From the NCBI GenBank assembly GCA_002835675.1, contig PIZR01000002.1, positions 327,584 through 391,583 of the forward strand: a stretch of 64,000 bases of DNA, given 5' to 3'. The DNA comes from Bacillus sp. BA3 (GTDB lineage: Bacteria; Bacillota; Bacilli; Bacillales; DSM-1321). Below are positions 37,061 to 45,417 of the stretch, one piece after another. Numbering within the stretch: the first letter of the stretch is position 1; every line of letters starts with the position of its first letter. The position numbers and the translations under genes are program-made. The notes under the pieces were generated by a model, which was given only the letters and a program-made list of their open reading frames with translations, searched no databases and was not told where the DNA came from.

Positions 37061-38749
37061 ATGAAAATCAATATATCCTTTAATTCTGAATGGAATGACG
37101 AGTTTCTGCAAAAGATGGAAAATGACGGTCCATGGGGAAACTGGGAGCTTTATAAGCTCGCGGTTCAAATGGAGGAAAATCTTATCATCCCTGATTTTGA
37201 AGGTTTACAGGCGCCCAAGCACCTTCCGCAGTTAACCCCGCTTCCCCATCAATTGGAAGCAGCCAAGCAAGTGGTGGAAAAGATGAACGGAAAGGCCATT
37301 TTAGCTGATGAGGTAGGGCTCGGAAAAACAATTGAAGCTGGATTGATCCTAAAAGAGTATATGATTAGGGGCCTTGTAAAAAAAGTTTTGATCCTTGTTC
37401 CGGCTTCCCTTGTCACACAATGGGCTTTTGAATTGAATACCAAGTTTCATATACCGGCAGTCGTTCAGAGAAAAAGCTATGTTTGGGACTCCTGTGATGT
37501 GGTCATTTCATCCATTGATACAGCGAAACGAGCTCCACATCGAGATATCATTTTCAAGCAGGAATACGACTTCATCATTATTGATGAAGCTCATAAACTT
37601 AAAAATAATAAGACGAAGAACTATGAATTCGTCCAAAATCTGAAAAAGAAATTTTGTTTACTCCTGACAGCCACTCCGATTCAAAATAAAGTCGAGGAAA
37701 TTTTCCACCTCGTTTCGTTATTGAAACCAGGCCACTTGGGAAATGCCTCACTTTTTTCAGAAAAGTATAAAGGGAAAGGCCGGAACATAATTGAAGATGA
37801 ACACCTAAAGGAACTTGTCAACACTGTCATGATTCGAAACCGGCGGGCCGATACTGGCATTGAATGGACAAAACGGCATGTGGAGACCATCACCATTGAA
37901 TTTTCTCCAACGGAACAAGCATTGTACGATGCTGTTTCCAAATTCAAACCTATTTCGGATGGTTCTAAAGGAAGCGCCTTTTCGGCTCTCACTCTCCAAA
38001 GGGAAGCATGCAGCAGCAGAGAGGCGGTCTTTTATACATTAAAGAATATGAAAAATAAATATGATCAGCCTTCCCCTGACTTTTTGGCAAAGCTTGATGA
38101 TTTATTTTCTAAAGTGAATGAAACGGTTCAGAACTCAAAGGCTGAAAAAGCTTTGGAACTGATCAAGAAAATTGATGATAAAGTCATTATCTTTACCGAA
38201 TACCGGGCGACTCAGCTATATCTACAATGGTACCTACAGCAGAATGGAATTTCTTCAGTTCCTTTCCGAGGCGGTTTTAAGCGCGGAAAGAAAGACTGGA
38301 TGCGAGAATTATTCCAAAAAAATATACAGGTATTGATTGCAACAGAAGCTGGCGGGGAAGGGATAAACCTTCAGTTTTGCCATCACTTGATTAATTTTGA
38401 CCTGCCATGGAACCCGATGAGGCTCGAACAGAGAATCGGACGGATACACCGCCTTGGTCAGGAAGAAGATGTGATGATTTATAACTTTGCCACGAAAAAT
38501 ACAGTGGAAGAACATATTCTGAAGTTACTATATGAAAAAATAAATTTATTCGAGAAAGTAATCGGCGAATTGGATGATATTCTAACCAAACTGGATATTA
38601 ACAACATTGAAGAATATTTAATTGATGTAGTCGGCGAATCCAAAACAGAGGGCGAAATGAAAATCAAGATGGATAATTTTTCATCGTTAATCCAATTCGC
38701 CCAATCAATGAAGGAAGGTGAGGTTCATGCAGCAACGGGAAATTCATGA
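37061..38749 (+). CDS. yqhH: SNF2/Rad54-type DEAD-box helicase YqhH
   Basis: A 562-residue SNF2-family ATPase. Motif I is LADEVGLGKTIEAG (about residue 85), motif II IIDEAHKLKN, motif III LTATPIQN, and the second RecA lobe has ATEAGGEGINLQ and motif VI QRIGRIHRLGQ. It is close to RapA/HepA helicases but lacks their N-terminal domains. Its DNA or RNA polymerase role in Bacillus is unknown. Its last 23 bases overlap yqhG, so the two are translationally linked. The start has GGGAG upstream. Confidence 0.93.
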   Translation: MKINISFNSEWNDEFLQKMENDGPWGNWELYKLAVQMEENLIIPDFEGLQAPKHLPQLTPLPHQLEAAKQVVEKMNGKAILADEVGLGKTIEAGLILKEYMIRGLVKKVLILVPASLVTQWAFELNTKFHIPAVVQRKSYVWDSCDVVISSIDTAKRAPHRDIIFKQEYDFIIIDEAHKLKNNKTKNYEFVQNLKKKFCLLLTATPIQNKVEEIFHLVSLLKPGHLGNASLFSEKYKGKGRNIIEDEHLKELVNTVMIRNRRADTGIEWTKRHVETITIEFSPTEQALYDAVSKFKPISDGSKGSAFSALTLQREACSSREAVFYTLKNMKNKYDQPSPDFLAKLDDLFSKVNETVQNSKAEKALELIKKIDDKVIIFTEYRATQLYLQWYLQQNGISSVPFRGGFKRGKKDWMRELFQKNIQVLIATEAGGEGINLQFCHHLINFDLPWNPMRLEQRIGRIHRLGQEEDVMIYNFATKNTVEEHILKLLYEKINLFEKVIGELDDILTKLDINNIEEYLIDVVGESKTEGEMKIKMDNFSSLIQFAQSMKEGEVHAATGNS

Positions 38750-39524
38750 TTTTTTAATAACTTACTTTAAAGCCAATGAGTGTGAAATACTGGATAATGC
38801 ACCAACCCACCTTACAGTCCAATTGACGATTGATATGGATAAAGAATTAATGAACAGACCCTTTTATTGGCATTATCTAGAAAAAACAGGCGGCGTTCCA
38901 AACCCAGCACAGATGACTTTCATTACCGATCCAGAACTAGCTCCATCCGATTTAAAGGGAGAAATGATTCATTTTGGCTCCCCTCGCCTTCACCAGATTA
39001 TTCAATCTACCAAAAAGCTGGCAGGATATACTAGACTTTTTGAGGATACCCCTCCATCAAAAGGGGGAAATAATCCTTTGTTTCCTTGGCTGACCCTGAA
39101 TGTGAAAATATCCTATCAATGCGATCGTAAAAAGGATACCTTCATGTCGATCGGTTTGAATTTAATCTCAGGTGAGATCATGGAAAGGTTTCACCATCGG
39201 GTTTTACCGATAAAGGTCACCCCCAAAATACCGGATTACTCCTTTACGCTTTCACCGCTCATCATGCCCAAGAGCGGATTGGCAAGACTGGATACATACA
39301 TCAGGACCAGTTTCGAGGATGATGACCATTCCTGGGCAGAGGAAGCAATGCTTCGCTGGCAGAATGACTTGAATTTATTGGAGCATTTTTACAAGGATAT
39401 GGAAGAAAAAAGTGAGAGCTATTTTACCGAAAAAGATGCCTTAAAAGCTCAATATGAACCCAACATCCGAATATCCATCATCAACGGAGGGTTATTTTAC
39501 CTTTCTGATAGGGCATTGGGATAA
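38727..39524 (+). CDS. yqhG: YqhG family protein
   Basis: A 265-residue soluble protein with the YqhG pattern: an N-terminal segment with LTVQLTIDMDKELMNRPFYW, a middle region with ELAPSDLKGEMIHFGSPRLHQI, and an acidic C-terminal part. No catalytic motif is apparent. It is always next to the YqhH helicase in related genomes, which suggests they act together; this is inference. The GTG at 38718 lies in the ribosome binding region, so the ATG at 38727 is preferred. Confidence 0.88.
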   Translation: MQQREIHDFLITYFKANECEILDNAPTHLTVQLTIDMDKELMNRPFYWHYLEKTGGVPNPAQMTFITDPELAPSDLKGEMIHFGSPRLHQIIQSTKKLAGYTRLFEDTPPSKGGNNPLFPWLTLNVKISYQCDRKKDTFMSIGLNLISGEIMERFHHRVLPIKVTPKIPDYSFTLSPLIMPKSGLARLDTYIRTSFEDDDHSWAEEAMLRWQNDLNLLEHFYKDMEEKSESYFTEKDALKAQYEPNIRISIINGGLFYLSDRALG

Positions 39525-39534
39525 GTAAGAACAA

Positions 39535-39576
39535 TAAAAAAACAGATGCCCTAAATTCAGGACATCTGTTTTATTT
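39535..39576. terminator. Bidirectional terminator between yqhG and yqzE
   Basis: An 11-bp stem ACAGATGcCCT/AGGaCATCTGT with one mismatch and A/T runs on both sides. It ends transcripts from yqhG (plus) and yqzE (minus), and abuts the yqzE stop codon. Confidence 0.85.
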
Positions 39577-39756
39577 TTTGATATTTTTCCTTACGAACAT
39601 CGACAAAGCAAAAGGGACAATGCCAAACCAATGGGACATACCATGATTTTTATCCTCTTTTCTGTGACGGCGCTTTTCTTTTCGTTCTTTTTTCGTCAGA
39701 TTAAAATACTCGACAAGCTGCTGAGTCAGATATTTAATATAAGCGTTTGTAGACAT
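39571..39756 (-). CDS. yqzE: YqzE family protein
   Basis: A 61-residue protein with a Lys/Arg-rich middle (KKERKEKRRHRKE) and a C-terminal hydrophobic stretch WFGIVPFALSMF. It matches YqzE, which follows comGG in B. subtilis and is co-regulated with the comG operon there. Function is unknown. It is the last gene before the terminator and lies 107 bases after comGG. Confidence 0.85.
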   Translation of the reverse strand: MSTNAYIKYLTQQLVEYFNLTKKERKEKRRHRKEDKNHGMSHWFGIVPFALSMFVRKNIKK

Positions 39757-39863
39757 ATAAAATAATCACCCTATGCAAAGTATGCCCCGTTTACGCAGCT
39801 TTTATTCCTTTGGTTGTTCCCTGAACACGTGTACCTGACTTAAAAGAATGTTGATTTTGCGTA

Positions 39864-40250
39864 TTAAACAGCCTGCTTTTCCAACCATTCTTTCACTTTC
39901 CCAGCTTCTTTATCGTATTGAATGATGACCCTTCCCTCGCGGTCATTTTTAGTCGTGGAAGAGAACTCGATATAGACATAAGGACCTTCTTCTTTCATTA
40001 CGGAATAACGCACCACACCATTAGGGTATGAAATTTCCCCCTGGATGATTTTTGGGATCTCTTCGCCCCACTCTGCCGTCACATCCTTGATCGCTAAATG
40101 GACAAGATGGTCGGCCACAAGCGATTCTTCCACTTCTTTATAAAATTTTTTATCAATGATAAACTGATCGATCATTAGTATTGTGAACATGATGAAAACA
40201 CTCGCTACAATCATGACCATTGGGAAAACGACTCCTTTTTGATTATTCAT
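39864..40250 (-). CDS. comGG: ComGG, competence pseudopilus minor protein
   Basis: The last and most divergent pseudopilin gene of the comG operon. The 128-residue protein has an N-terminal hydrophobic segment (about 8-28, GVVFPMVMIVASVFIMF) and an acidic C-terminal domain; like B. subtilis ComGG, it lacks a classical prepilin peptidase site. The ATG at 40250 overlaps the end of comGF by eight bases, and the 40265 frame start is less likely. Assignment rests mainly on position and topology. Confidence 0.85.
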   Translation of the reverse strand: MNNQKGVVFPMVMIVASVFIMFTILMIDQFIIDKKFYKEVEESLVADHLVHLAIKDVTAEWGEEIPKIIQGEISYPNGVVRYSVMKEEGPYVYIEFSSTTKNDREGRVIIQYDKEAGKVKEWLEKQAV

Positions 40251-40725
40251 CGACTTTCGTGACATTCCTAAAGAAAGGATGAAATCTTCGACTGAAAGTA
40301 GTCCCTGCTTTATCGGTTATATTTATAACAATGACACTGCCATCCTTCTCAACCCGGAATTTCGAAATGTTCTGTAAGATGACCTCATGCCCCATACCAT
40401 TCACCCGTCTTCGGACCTTATCTTCATATTGTTCAAACGATGATAATTGTTCATCTGAAAGCATCAAATATAATTTATTTCCCATTACATCCTGAGCTTT
40501 GGAACTCCGGACCTCCTGCTTCATTTGCATGGTAAAGACCTCCCACTCTTTAGGATGCAATTTATCAACGGACCCCATCTGGGTGTGAATGATTGAAAAA
40601 AGCTGTAGAACAAAAAGGGACGTCGTCATTAATATCATTAAAGAAAAAAGCATTTCGATCATCGTAAAGCCATCATTTTTTCGCAGCATCACAAATGGAT
40701 TCAAGATTACCCGATTCATCTTCAT
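40243..40725 (-). CDS. comGF: ComGF, competence pseudopilus minor protein
   Basis: A 160-residue protein with the hydrophobic N-terminal region DGFTMIEMLFSLMILMT, which resembles a type IV prepilin segment although the cleavage glycine context is weak. The rest includes KLYLMLSDEQLSSFEQYEDKVRRRVNGMGHEVIL, typical of ComGF when split over its length. The start is uncertain: ATG 40725 has AAGGGTG eight bases upstream, while 40743 and 40719 are alternatives. It overlaps comGE extensively (40673-40725). Confidence 0.85.
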   Translation of the reverse strand: MKMNRVILNPFVMLRKNDGFTMIEMLFSLMILMTTSLFVLQLFSIIHTQMGSVDKLHPKEWEVFTMQMKQEVRSSKAQDVMGNKLYLMLSDEQLSSFEQYEDKVRRRVNGMGHEVILQNISKFRVEKDGSVIVINITDKAGTTFSRRFHPFFRNVTKVDE

Positions 40726-41011
40726 AACGTACACACCCTTCAATCATCCCCGGGAAATCCCCATTGTCCTTCCAAACCAATTCATAGGATCTTCTTTTGT
40801 AAATGATTTCCTGACCAATTGCTTGTATTTCCCCATCCATGAACGCCGTCAATCTTTCATATAATAAATGGTGGGCTTCTGTCCTTACGGCAATATCTTT
40901 CCGATGCGTCATTAACTCTTCAAGAATCGGTAAAATGGCAAGTACCAGGAAAATACAAATGGAAAATGCGGCCATCAGCTCAAGGTAAACGTAACCTTTA
41001 CAATTTCTCAA
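40673..41011 (-). CDS. comGE: ComGE, competence pseudopilus minor protein
   Basis: A 112-residue minor pseudopilin with the N-terminal segment CKGYVYLELMAAFSICIFLVLA, where cleavage would follow the glycine of KG. The TTG at 41011 has GGGAGG about eight bases upstream and matches the length of B. subtilis ComGE (115 aa). The longer frame up to 41071 would overlap comGD far more and has no site. It overlaps the end of comGD by 14 bases. Confidence 0.88.
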   Translation of the reverse strand: MRNCKGYVYLELMAAFSICIFLVLAILPILEELMTHRKDIAVRTEAHHLLYERLTAFMDGEIQAIGQEIIYKRRSYELVWKDNGDFPGMIEGCVRYEDESGNLESICDAAKK

Positions 41012-41456
41012 TCCTGAACCTCCCTTTACCGATATTGAGGACCAATTTGTACATTCCTTTTGACGTGTCAATCATAATCGTTCCGGCTTTTGAAGCATTT
41101 CCATACTGATTAAAATGGAAGCTAAACCCCAAAGTGCCACTTAAAAACTGAATATCCTTTGGTATGCTCCTCTCTAGAACGATTCCTTCCTTATAAGATG
41201 ACACGGTATAAACCTTTTTGGCATTATTAATATGAAGGTAGATCAAGCTCTCATGACTGATGGCATACTGCTGTGCATAGAAGATATCTTCATGGAATTG
41301 AGAAAGAAATAGCCTATTTTCCATGCCTTTAGTGAAGCTAGGATATAGATTAGGACCGATGGAAATCAGTAGTACAAAAATAACGAGGACAATAAGGGTT
41401 TCAGATAATGTATACCCCCCATTGGACTGCCGTATATTCACTTCTCTCCTACTCAA
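40998..41456 (-). CDS. comGD: ComGD, competence pseudopilus minor protein
   Basis: A 152-residue minor pseudopilin with a clear prepilin peptidase site at GG/YTLSETL (about residues 13-20) followed by a hydrophobic helix to about residue 38. The C-terminal part is beta-rich. It overlaps comGC by eight bases at its start and comGE by 14 bases at its end, consistent with tight translational coupling in the operon. Confidence 0.9.
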   Translation of the reverse strand: MSRREVNIRQSNGGYTLSETLIVLVIFVLLISIGPNLYPSFTKGMENRLFLSQFHEDIFYAQQYAISHESLIYLHINNAKKVYTVSSYKEGIVLERSIPKDIQFLSGTLGFSFHFNQYGNASKAGTIMIDTSKGMYKLVLNIGKGRFRIEKL

Positions 41457-41760
41457 CGACCGTTATCTTTCCTTTACTATCCAAACTAATATCATCCCCA
41501 TTAGGACAGGATGTCTGTTTGAGATAGCCTTGACTTTCCAATTCACCGATACTTCCGGGCAGTTTAGCATTATCAATCTCATAAGCCTGTACCTGTGCTT
41601 GGGCCATCTTCACGAATGCTTCACAACCTTTGGACTGAATCGTAGATTGGTTCTTTGTGATATTGGGGATTGTTATAATCAAAAGTATGGAAATTACCAG
41701 TAAAACAATAAGCATTTCAATTAGTGTAAAACCACGTTCATTCATCACTTTCTTCAACAT
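41449..41760 (-). CDS. comGC: ComGC, major competence pseudopilin
   Basis: ComGC is the main subunit of the DNA-uptake pilus. The prepilin site is RG/FTLIEMLIVL, followed by the hydrophobic assembly helix. Two cysteines (in SKGCEAF and TSCPNG) match the intramolecular disulfide of the B. subtilis protein. The frame runs back to 41826, but the ATG at 41760 is ten bases after AGGAG and gives 103 residues. Starts at 41766 or at the MNERG methionine are possible. Confidence 0.93.
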   Translation of the reverse strand: MLKKVMNERGFTLIEMLIVLLVISILLIITIPNITKNQSTIQSKGCEAFVKMAQAQVQAYEIDNAKLPGSIGELESQGYLKQTSCPNGDDISLDSKGKITVVE

Positions 41761-41836
41761 ATCCATCATGCTCCTGAACCACCTGAATACCAGATGGCTT
41801 CGAGCATTTTCACCTCCGGAATACAATAATAAAATC

Positions 41837-42871
41837 CTATATACTTTCGAGCAGTGAGAACATCGGCAGCAAAACCGCCAAATAAATCGACACGATCAAC
41901 AGACCTATCAGTGAAAACATGAGAGGCTGAATGATTTTTAAGATTGCATTCATTCTCTCTTCAATTTTCTCCAGTATAAAACGACTGTAATGAAGTAGCT
42001 CCGCATCAAGTCTGCCATATTTTTGACCATTTGCAGCGACCACCGGCAAATTACCATCAAAATATGGAAGCTCCCGAAAAATCAATTCAAGTGATCTACC
42101 CTCAATCAGATCATCCTTAATGATATTGCATAGTTTTTGGTAAAAGGGCTGCTGTTGGTTTATCGAGAATAATTTAATGCTATCGTTAATCGATAGCCCT
42201 CCGGAGAGTAAGCCACTTAATTGGCTTGCAAAAAAATAAGTTTCGTATAATTTGATGAAGTTCCCGAATATCGGAATTCTCATCAAAATCCTCCGCTGCC
42301 TTAATGGGCACAATCCGTTAAACCAAAATCGTTTGAGTACATACAAGAATAGGAGTAATCCGAGTAAAAAGAAGGGGAGTGCTGGAAGAATGAATGTGGA
42401 AGCTGATATTAATCTCAAGAGTGTATGCTGATCGACATCCATCGTGAAATAAATTGTCTGGAATTTAGGAAGGAGAACACTCTGAAGAATATAAAAAACA
42501 ATACCTACAAAAAAGACTAAGAACACAGGATACACCATTAACTTTTTTACTTTATCCATATCCTCGGTTCTTTTCTTCCAATATCGCCCTCCTTCCACCA
42601 ACGCCCGTTCCAGGTCGCCGTATTGTTCTCCATAAAATATATAACTTACAAGCTGCGGATGAAAATTCAGATGGGACAGCACCAAGTGCAGCGGGAAACC
42701 GTTCCTTAAATCGGCTTTAGCCTGAGTGAAATCTTCCGCTTTCTTCTTTGATTCCTGAAATTCAAGAAAATGCAGAGCCTCCACCAAGGGATAACCATGC
42801 TTCAATAATTCACCTAGCTTCGAAATAAAAACCGCCTGCTCTTTTACCCTCCATTTACTTTTTGGTTTCAT
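41837..42871 (-). CDS. comGB: ComGB, polytopic membrane platform protein
   Basis: A GspF/PilC-type inner-membrane protein of the competence pilus. Two similar T2SSF domains are visible (about 15-140 and 215-340), with membrane segments near 140-160, 185-210 and 315-340. GGYPLV-like features and LSGGLSINDSIKLF mark the second domain. The ATG at 42871 overlaps the end of comGA by 17 bases; the frame can be read to 42937, but that would lie well inside comGA. Length is 344 residues. Confidence 0.93.
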   Translation of the reverse strand: MKPKSKWRVKEQAVFISKLGELLKHGYPLVEALHFLEFQESKKKAEDFTQAKADLRNGFPLHLVLSHLNFHPQLVSYIFYGEQYGDLERALVEGGRYWKKRTEDMDKVKKLMVYPVFLVFFVGIVFYILQSVLLPKFQTIYFTMDVDQHTLLRLISASTFILPALPFFLLGLLLFLYVLKRFWFNGLCPLRQRRILMRIPIFGNFIKLYETYFFASQLSGLLSGGLSINDSIKLFSINQQQPFYQKLCNIIKDDLIEGRSLELIFRELPYFDGNLPVVAANGQKYGRLDAELLHYSRFILEKIEERMNAILKIIQPLMFSLIGLLIVSIYLAVLLPMFSLLESI

Positions 42872-43931
42872 GGTATACCAGCCGTTCATATTCCTCTGAA
42901 TCCACATAGCCCATCGCAACCGCTTTTCCAATTTCATCCTTCAATTGGCGGTAGCTGACCGTTGCCATTCCTTTTTCATCTCCCATTATCCTGAGAACCT
43001 CAGCCAGGCTTTTTCCATAGAGCAATTCATATACACTGGCCCTTTTATTCCTGGCAGTCATCTTGCAAGCAAAAGTACAGTCCCCTTTACATGGAAGACA
43101 TCGCAATTCAACCAGCCGCTGTGCTGTCACGCCAATCAAGCTCTGTTCAACCTCAAGCAAGCTGACACCAAATTCCAGTAACCTGGAGATGGCGCCCTTG
43201 GCATCCCTTGTATGCATGGTTGTAAGTATCAAATGACCGGTTAATGCGGCACGCACTGCAATTTTGGCAGTTTCTGCATCCCTGACTTCCCCAACCATGA
43301 TCACGTCGGGGTCATGCCTCAGGACGGCTTTTAGGCCGACAGAATACGTAATGCCCGCCTTTTCATTGATTTGGACTTGCAGTACCTTTTCGGATACATT
43401 TTCAATGGGATCTTCAAGTGTAATGATATTTCGATTGATCATTTCGTAGGCATGGTGAAGCAGGGAATATAATGTCGTGGTTTTTCCACTGCCAGTCGGA
43501 CCGGTAAATATGAGCATGCCATGGGAATGCTTCAGGAGTGCAATCAATTTTTGGACGGTATTTGGAAATAAGGATAACTGTTCGAGAGGAAGGATATTCT
43601 GTTGGGGTATTAAGCGGATGACCAAACTTTCGAGATGGGCAGTGGGTAAAGTGGAAAGGCGGAGCCCGACAACCTGGTTAGCCAAATTAATGGTGAGGGC
43701 ACCACTCTGGGGCCTCCTTTTCTCCCCTATATCCATCGAGGCAAGGAACTTCAAATGAGCGATCAGCCTTTCAGCTTCAAAGAATGATAATGTTTCCTGG
43801 GGTACAAGCTTATTGTCTATCCTGAATTGGATGAGAGGTCCCTCCCTCCGAAAAAAAATGTGGATATCCGATGCAGATTCCTGAATGGCACGGGTTAATA
43901 TTTTTTCTGCGGTCTTTTCAATCGATATCAA
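42855..43931 (-). CDS. comGA: ComGA, competence pilus assembly ATPase
   Basis: A GspE/PilB-type traffic ATPase that powers pseudopilus assembly. It shows Walker A FTGPTGSGKTTTLYSL (about residues 143-158), the Asp box TLEDPIE, Walker B RHDPDVIMVGEVRDAETA and the His box LTTMHTRDA. A cysteine cluster (CLPCKGDCTFAC) near residue 275 may bind zinc. The GTG/ATG codons at 43943/43940 overlap AGGAGGTGA, so a TTG at 43931 is preferred; it aligns with the B. subtilis start. It is the first gene of comGA-GG. Confidence 0.95.
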   Translation of the reverse strand: MISIEKTAEKILTRAIQESASDIHIFFRREGPLIQFRIDNKLVPQETLSFFEAERLIAHLKFLASMDIGEKRRPQSGALTINLANQVVGLRLSTLPTAHLESLVIRLIPQQNILPLEQLSLFPNTVQKLIALLKHSHGMLIFTGPTGSGKTTTLYSLLHHAYEMINRNIITLEDPIENVSEKVLQVQINEKAGITYSVGLKAVLRHDPDVIMVGEVRDAETAKIAVRAALTGHLILTTMHTRDAKGAISRLLEFGVSLLEVEQSLIGVTAQRLVELRCLPCKGDCTFACKMTARNKRASVYELLYGKSLAEVLRIMGDEKGMATVSYRQLKDEIGKAVAMGYVDSEEYERLVYHETKK

Positions 43932-43964
43932 TTCATTCATCACCTCCTATATTTCTTGTTGTAA

Positions 43965-43978
43965 GGATTCGACAATCC
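43965..43978. promoter_or_regulatory. Palindromic Spo0A-box-like site upstream of comGA
   Basis: GGATTCGACAATCC contains a perfect TGTCGAA on the minus strand and is a GGATT/AATCC dyad. It lies 34-47 bases upstream of the comGA start. No AAAA-N5-TTTT ComK box was found in the 104 bases between mgsR and comGA. Confidence 0.4.
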
Positions 43979-44001
43979 ACGACAAATTCCTGCTCCAGAA
44001 T

Positions 44002-44031
44002 AAAAAAAATTCCCGAAAAGAATTCGAGAAT
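44002..44031 (-). terminator. Terminator after mgsR
   Basis: ATTCcCGAA/TTCGaGAAT, a 9-bp stem with one mismatch, followed on the minus strand by a T7-8 run. It begins 5 bases past the mgsR stop and separates mgsR from the comG operon. Confidence 0.8.
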
Positions 44032-44035
44032 CATC

Positions 44036-44416
44036 TTACATGCTCACTTTCAATTCAAGCCTTTGGGAAACCAAATTTCTTAAAGCGTCTACATTATGAC
44101 CTATCACCAGCTTTTCCCCGTCCATGAGGATGGGTCTTCTTAATAACTTCGGTTCTTTTGTTAATAATTGGATGACATCAGAAAGCATCATTTCGTCAAT
44201 ATTAACTTGTAAGTCTTTGTAAGCTTCACTTCTTGTTGCCAAGACTTCATCAAGTCCTTCCGTTGTCAATTCAAGTATTCTTTTTAACTCTGCTGCAGTT
44301 GGAGTTTCTCTGAATAAATGCCGTTCATCGAAGGAAACATGATTGGCCCTTAACCATTTTTTTGTTTTTCGGCAAGATGTACAACTTGGGTACGAAAAGA
44401 AAGTTAACTGTGCCAT
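44036..44416 (-). CDS. mgsR: MgsR, Spx-family transcriptional regulator (YqgZ)
   Basis: An ArsC/Spx-fold protein of 126 residues. The redox pair CTSC (Cys12 and Cys15) is intact, and the RRPILMDGEKLVIG segment is conserved. In B. subtilis MgsR is a Spx paralogue that binds RNA polymerase and controls a subset of the general stress regulon. The frame opens at 44449, but the ATG at 44416 has GGGGAGTG seven bases upstream. It lies between comGA and a divergent HTH regulator, as yqgZ does in related species. Confidence 0.92.
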   Translation of the reverse strand: MAQLTFFSYPSCTSCRKTKKWLRANHVSFDERHLFRETPTAAELKRILELTTEGLDEVLATRSEAYKDLQVNIDEMMLSDVIQLLTKEPKLLRRPILMDGEKLVIGHNVDALRNLVSQRLELKVSM

Positions 44417-44439
44417 ACTAATCACTCCCCGTTCACATT

Positions 44440-44486
44440 TTGTATACAATTATAATATATATAATGATTGTATAACATTTGTACAA
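44440..44486. promoter_or_regulatory. Repeated TTGTAyAA sites in the mgsR promoter region
   Basis: A palindrome TTGTATACAA at 44440-44449, a related TTGTATAA at 44468-44475 and TTGTACAA at 44479-44486. Read on the minus strand, TTGTAC with a 17-base spacer to TATATA also forms a plausible mgsR promoter, so part of this may simply be -35/-10 sequence. Confidence 0.4.
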
Positions 44487-44630
44487 TCGATGTATATTTT
44501 TTTGCATTATAAAACAGTTTAAATTGTGAACTTTTTTTAAACTAAAGGGAGTTAGCGCTTTCTATTATTCCATTTTTTTCTGCCTGCATTATAATGAACA
44601 TAGGTAAACTATGGAATACAGGAGGGTGTA

Positions 44631-45332
44631 ATGGAACAAACGTTAAAAATAACAAACGTGTTAGCAGATCCCACCAGATATTATATATATCAGCATATTG
44701 TGAAAAACCATGGCGATGTTTCGGTACAGCAAATTGCCGATTCTTTTAACATCCATCCAAATGTTGCACGTTTACATTTGTCAAAACTTGAAGATATCGA
44801 AATGTTGACCTCGGATGCCCGAAGGACGGGTAAAGGCGGTCGCCCGAGCCGGCTTTATCGATTATCCGATAAAGTCATTCAGCTTCATTTTCCATATAGG
44901 AACTATCAGCTGCTTTCCAGGATTGCAATTCAGACGATGATGACATTAGGGGAACATGGAAAACAGGCTCTTTATGAAACGGGAAAAGGCTACGGGGAGG
45001 AACTGATAAAGCAGCAACTAGCCCTGAACTCGAAGTCGATCGATCGAATTGCTTTTGAGGAAAAAGTCAGCATGCTTAAAAATGCGGCTACCATCGCAGG
45101 GTTATCTCCTGAAATACAAGCAAGCGAAGAAGAAAATAAAATATACTTTCGTATCTTCAATTGCCCGTTTAAGGAAGTTACTGAAGTGGAGCCAGGGACA
45201 ATCTGCTCCATGCACAATTCATTTTTAGAAGGTATGTTCGAAGCCTTGTTTGATAATGTCAATATTGTGGAATTAGAAAACATGATGTCCAATTGTACAG
45301 CATGCTCATACCAGGCTTCGGTTCTCACATAG
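44631..45332 (+). CDS. ArsR/SufR-like HTH regulator with C-terminal cysteine set
   Basis: A 233-residue protein with an N-terminal winged helix (about 1-75; LADPTRYYIYQHIV, then VQQIADSFNIHPNVARLHLSKLE). A wing (GKGGRPSRLYRL) and a C-terminal ligand domain follow. That domain carries Cys178, Cys192, Cys222 and Cys225 (NCPFKEV, ICSMHNSF, NCTAC). The arrangement resembles SufR-type regulators that hold an iron-sulfur cluster, but the spacing differs from what I recall for SufR, so this is inference. The start has AGGAGGG. It is divergent from mgsR. Confidence 0.8.
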   Translation: MEQTLKITNVLADPTRYYIYQHIVKNHGDVSVQQIADSFNIHPNVARLHLSKLEDIEMLTSDARRTGKGGRPSRLYRLSDKVIQLHFPYRNYQLLSRIAIQTMMTLGEHGKQALYETGKGYGEELIKQQLALNSKSIDRIAFEEKVSMLKNAATIAGLSPEIQASEEENKIYFRIFNCPFKEVTEVEPGTICSMHNSFLEGMFEALFDNVNIVELENMMSNCTACSYQASVLT

Positions 45333-45348
45333 AAACAAAAGGCATCCT

Positions 45349-45377
45349 TTACATTACCTTACAATTTCATTTATAAT
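45349..45377 (+). promoter_or_regulatory. Sigma-A-type promoter for yqgY
   Basis: TTACAT at 45349-45354 and TATAAT at 45372-45377 with a 17-base spacer, 40 bases upstream of yqgY. Confidence 0.6.
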
Positions 45378-45417
45378 TATTTAGAATGTACACGACTAGA
45401 CATAAGGAGGGATTCGG

